A stretch of 6,818 nt of DNA, taken from positions 1 to 6,818 of the forward strand of contig JAQVIB010000113.1 of assembly GCA_028695945.1 (NCBI GenBank). Reading direction: 5' to 3'. A program made the position numbers and the translations under genes. The notes below the pieces were generated by a model. That model made no database searches, was not told the origin of the DNA, and was given only the letters and a program-made list of their open reading frames with translations. Source of the DNA: Lachnospiraceae bacterium (lineage in GTDB: Bacteria; Bacillota; Clostridia; Lachnospirales; Anaerotignaceae). Below, piece by piece: positions 4,832-6,818 of this stretch; positions within the stretch are counted from its first letter, which is position 1, and each line of letters begins with the position of its first letter.

Positions 4832-6818
4832 TCAAGTCATATCATCCCTAAGTGCGTCAATAATATTTTCTTTTTTTATCTTGCTAATGGCATACAGCAT
4901 TGTAATGAAGACGATAAAGAGAACACTAAATATGCTTATTAGCATACTTTTCCAAGGGAACACAAAATCAAATTTTCCACCACCCATAATCATGCCCTTA
5001 TAAACTATAAAGGAAAGGATTAATGAGAGTGGCAGACCCCAAAGCATAGTCTTTGCTCCGTAAAGAATGCATTCAAAGCACATCATTTTATTGAAATCTT
5101 TATCGGACATTCCAACAGAACGGAGCATGGCTAGTTCCCTTCTACGCAGTTTGATACTAGTGGAAATTGTGTTAAACACGTTAGCAACAGCAATCAGTGA
5201 AATCATAGCTATGAAAACTGCTGAGAATAGATTGACAATAAACGATATGTTACGGTTTTGCTCCAATATCTCATAGACATTGTATAGATTATAGTAGGCG
5301 GTAATGTCAGCATCATCGATAATCTTTTGCATTTCATCTGTAGACTGACCAGGATTTTCCGACTTGAATGTCATGCCAAACTTTGTATGCTTTACAGTGG
5401 CACTAAGTACGTCAAATTGTGGCTTTACTTTGTAAGGTACTATCAACATAAGAGAGTATCCGTGCCAATCACCTGGCTCGTTTGGAAGTAGATCGGGATA
5501 GTCCCTTACAAATGTTGCACGAATAGTTTTAGTCTCTTCACCTGTCTTGGAATGCAGCGTAAATTCCATAGGCTCTTCCTGTGTGTACCAATGATCGGGT
5601 AGTATTCCTGTAATAATCATTTTTTTGTCCTGCCCGGAGTATTCTTCTTCGGAAAGTCCAAGGCGTTCCAATAGGTTCTTATATTCACTGTCATCAACAA
5701 ACTGAATATCCAACAACACTTCTGCTGTTTTACTTTCTGCGTCATACCCAATGATATCGCCAAACTCATCAAAAAAATGACTTGATAAATCACTAGTTTT
5801 AAGCACGCAAGAATAGGTTGAAAGTGCCTGATAAGAACTTTTGATAACGCCGTTGGCAGTTTTCATCTCATCATAAAGTTGGAATAGCTTGGTTTCTTCC
5901 ATGTCCTCTGTATAGAAACAAATATCATAATCTTCAACCACAACAGAAGAATTCTCCGCAAACTGATTTAGATAAATTCCAAAAGATGTTGACGACACAA
6001 ATAATACTACGCTTAATGTAAGGGACAGGATAATACTACGGTAACGCCGTCTATTTCTCTTAAAGTTTTTTAATGCAAGTATTTCCTCTAAGCCGTAAAA
6101 ACGTTTTGCAAAATTTGAAGTTTTAATGCTTCTGTGTTCTAACTTTACATCGTTTGTTTGGCGAATGCACTCCATTACAGGTGTGGTGACGGCCTTTTTT
6201 GCAGGAATATATGCGGAAATGAAAATGGTTACCATACTGACAATGGCTGCCGAAACAACAGCAGGTAAAGAGAGAACCAGGGTTAATGGTACGTTGTCAT
6301 ACATAGCATTTGCAAAATTTTTTGCCACAAGAGCAAGTACAAGCTTGATACTTGGAATCCCTACCAAAATGCCAATGGGGATACCAATTATACCTATGCA
6401 AAGTCCTTCAAACAGCACAGAGTTACGAAGCTGTTTTTCTGTTGCACCTACTGACATTAGAATTCCAAACTGTTGCATGCGTTCATTCATTGAGATGTTG
6501 AATGAATTATAAATGAGGAAAACTGAACCCGTCATTACCAGGGAAATTAAGATTCCACAAATGGAATAGAGTAGAACTGTAATCATCTTTTCCTCAGAAA
6601 GCCCCATAAAACGAAGTACATAATCGTTCAAAACGTATTCGTTATTTTCAGATACATCGTTTACATAAGAATGAACCTGATATGGATTCTTAAGTGTGAC
6701 AAACACCGAAAGGCTGTCGGCGGCTGATTTATTCTCTGTTGTGATTAAAGTGTATCCTGGTGCAGAATATTCTTCAATTGATGGCCGTTGGCATATGCCT
6801 ACAACTATATATGTTTTC
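4832..6818 (-). CDS. FtsX-like ABC transporter permease (N-terminus outside window)
   Basis: An open frame of 661 codons runs from the right edge to the TGA at 4834-4832. The GTG at 6706-6704 is internal: the frame continues upstream through sequence such as YIVVGICQRPSIEEYSAGPY and there is no Shine-Dalgarno. Counting from the first visible codon, membrane segments lie at about 79-106, 135-164, 178-204, 262-284, 523-550, 586-610 and 623-645. The two FtsX cores, ERMQQFGILMSVGAT (112-126) and RRRELAMLRSVGMS (558-571), mark a duplicated FtsX-type permease. An extracytoplasmic domain of about 240 residues (285-522) lies between the halves. One more N-terminal membrane helix and part of an ectodomain should lie outside. 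Such permeases pair with a separate ATPase and often a two-component system, in peptide export, antimicrobial-peptide sensing or resistance, or signalling; the partner genes are not in view. The substrate is unknown. Confidence 0.92.
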   Translation of the reverse strand, partial: KTYIVVGICQRPSIEEYSAPGYTLITTENKSAADSLSVFVTLKNPYQVHSYVNDVSENNEYVLNDYVLRFMGLSEEKMITVLLYSICGILISLVMTGSVFLIYNSFNISMNERMQQFGILMSVGATEKQLRNSVLFEGLCIGIIGIPIGILVGIPSIKLVLALVAKNFANAMYDNVPLTLVLSLPAVVSAAIVSMVTIFISAYIPAKKAVTTPVMECIRQTNDVKLEHRSIKTSNFAKRFYGLEEILALKNFKRNRRRYRSIILSLTLSVVLFVSSTSFGIYLNQFAENSSVVVEDYDICFYTEDMEETKLFQLYDEMKTANGVIKSSYQALSTYSCVLKTSDLSSHFFDEFGDIIGYDAESKTAEVLLDIQFVDDSEYKNLLERLGLSEEEYSGQDKKMIITGILPDHWYTQEEPMEFTLHSKTGEETKTIRATFVRDYPDLLPNEPGDWHGYSLMLIVPYKVKPQFDVLSATVKHTKFGMTFKSENPGQSTDEMQKIIDDADITAYYNLYNVYEILEQNRNISFIVNLFSAVFIAMISLIAVANVFNTISTSIKLRRRELAMLRSVGMSDKDFNKMMCFECILYGAKTMLWGLPLSLILSFIVYKGMIMGGGKFDFVFPWKSMLISIFSVLFIVFITMLYAISKIKKENIIDALRDDMT

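Noticed and set aside
6126..6512. Plus-strand open frame of 128 codons opposite the permease
   Set aside because: Antisense to a clear FtsX-type coding frame, with no ribosome binding site or family resemblance.
6704..6706. GTG as the start of the permease
   Set aside because: The frame remains open to the window edge with permease-like sequence, and there is no ribosome binding site before the GTG.

Overview
The window looks like a chromosomal stretch from a low-GC anaerobic Firmicute of class Clostridia, possibly near Lachnospiraceae. The reasons are AT-rich DNA, strong GGAGG-type ribosome binding sites, near-consensus sigma-A promoters, the linked order nadK-argR-recN, and protein sequences of clostridial character. 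The genus cannot be fixed from the sequence alone.

Layout. Positions 1-2385 (+) are the end of an operon: the C-terminus of NAD kinase, the arginine repressor ArgR (4-base ATGA overlap), and the DNA-repair SMC-like ATPase RecN (12-base gap). Positions 2396-2885 (+) hold a separately promoted Rrf2/IscR-type regulator with a cysteine cluster. A near-palindrome covers its -10 box. Positions 2886-3476 carry no convincing gene. The first 360 bases are a GC-richer, hairpin-rich block that could be a dispersed repeat or structured RNA. The rest is very AT-rich regulatory DNA. Positions 3477-4595 (+) encode a secreted cell-wall hydrolase: signal peptide, three bacterial SH3 domains and an NlpC/P60 peptidase domain. 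Its promoter is a perfect TTGACA-17-TATAAT. A strong two-way terminator follows at 4626-4682. From 4832 to the right edge (-) runs a large FtsX-type ABC transporter permease whose N-terminus lies outside the window.

How the genes fit together. nadK, argR and recN are probably co-transcribed, an old conserved linkage rather than one pathway. The Rrf2 gene has lost, or never had, the usual iscS/iscU/mnmA partners directly downstream, so its targets are not evident here. The most informative regulatory signal is at the hydrolase. Two perfect matches to the WalR (YycF) box, TGTWAH-N5-TGTWAH, lie in its upstream region: one at the predicted transcription start and one about 130 bases upstream on the other strand. 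This predicts that the essential WalKR cell-wall homeostasis system controls this peptidase, possibly by repression. The permease converges on the hydrolase gene and shares its terminator. I see no CRISPR array, RNA gene, transposase or phage gene.
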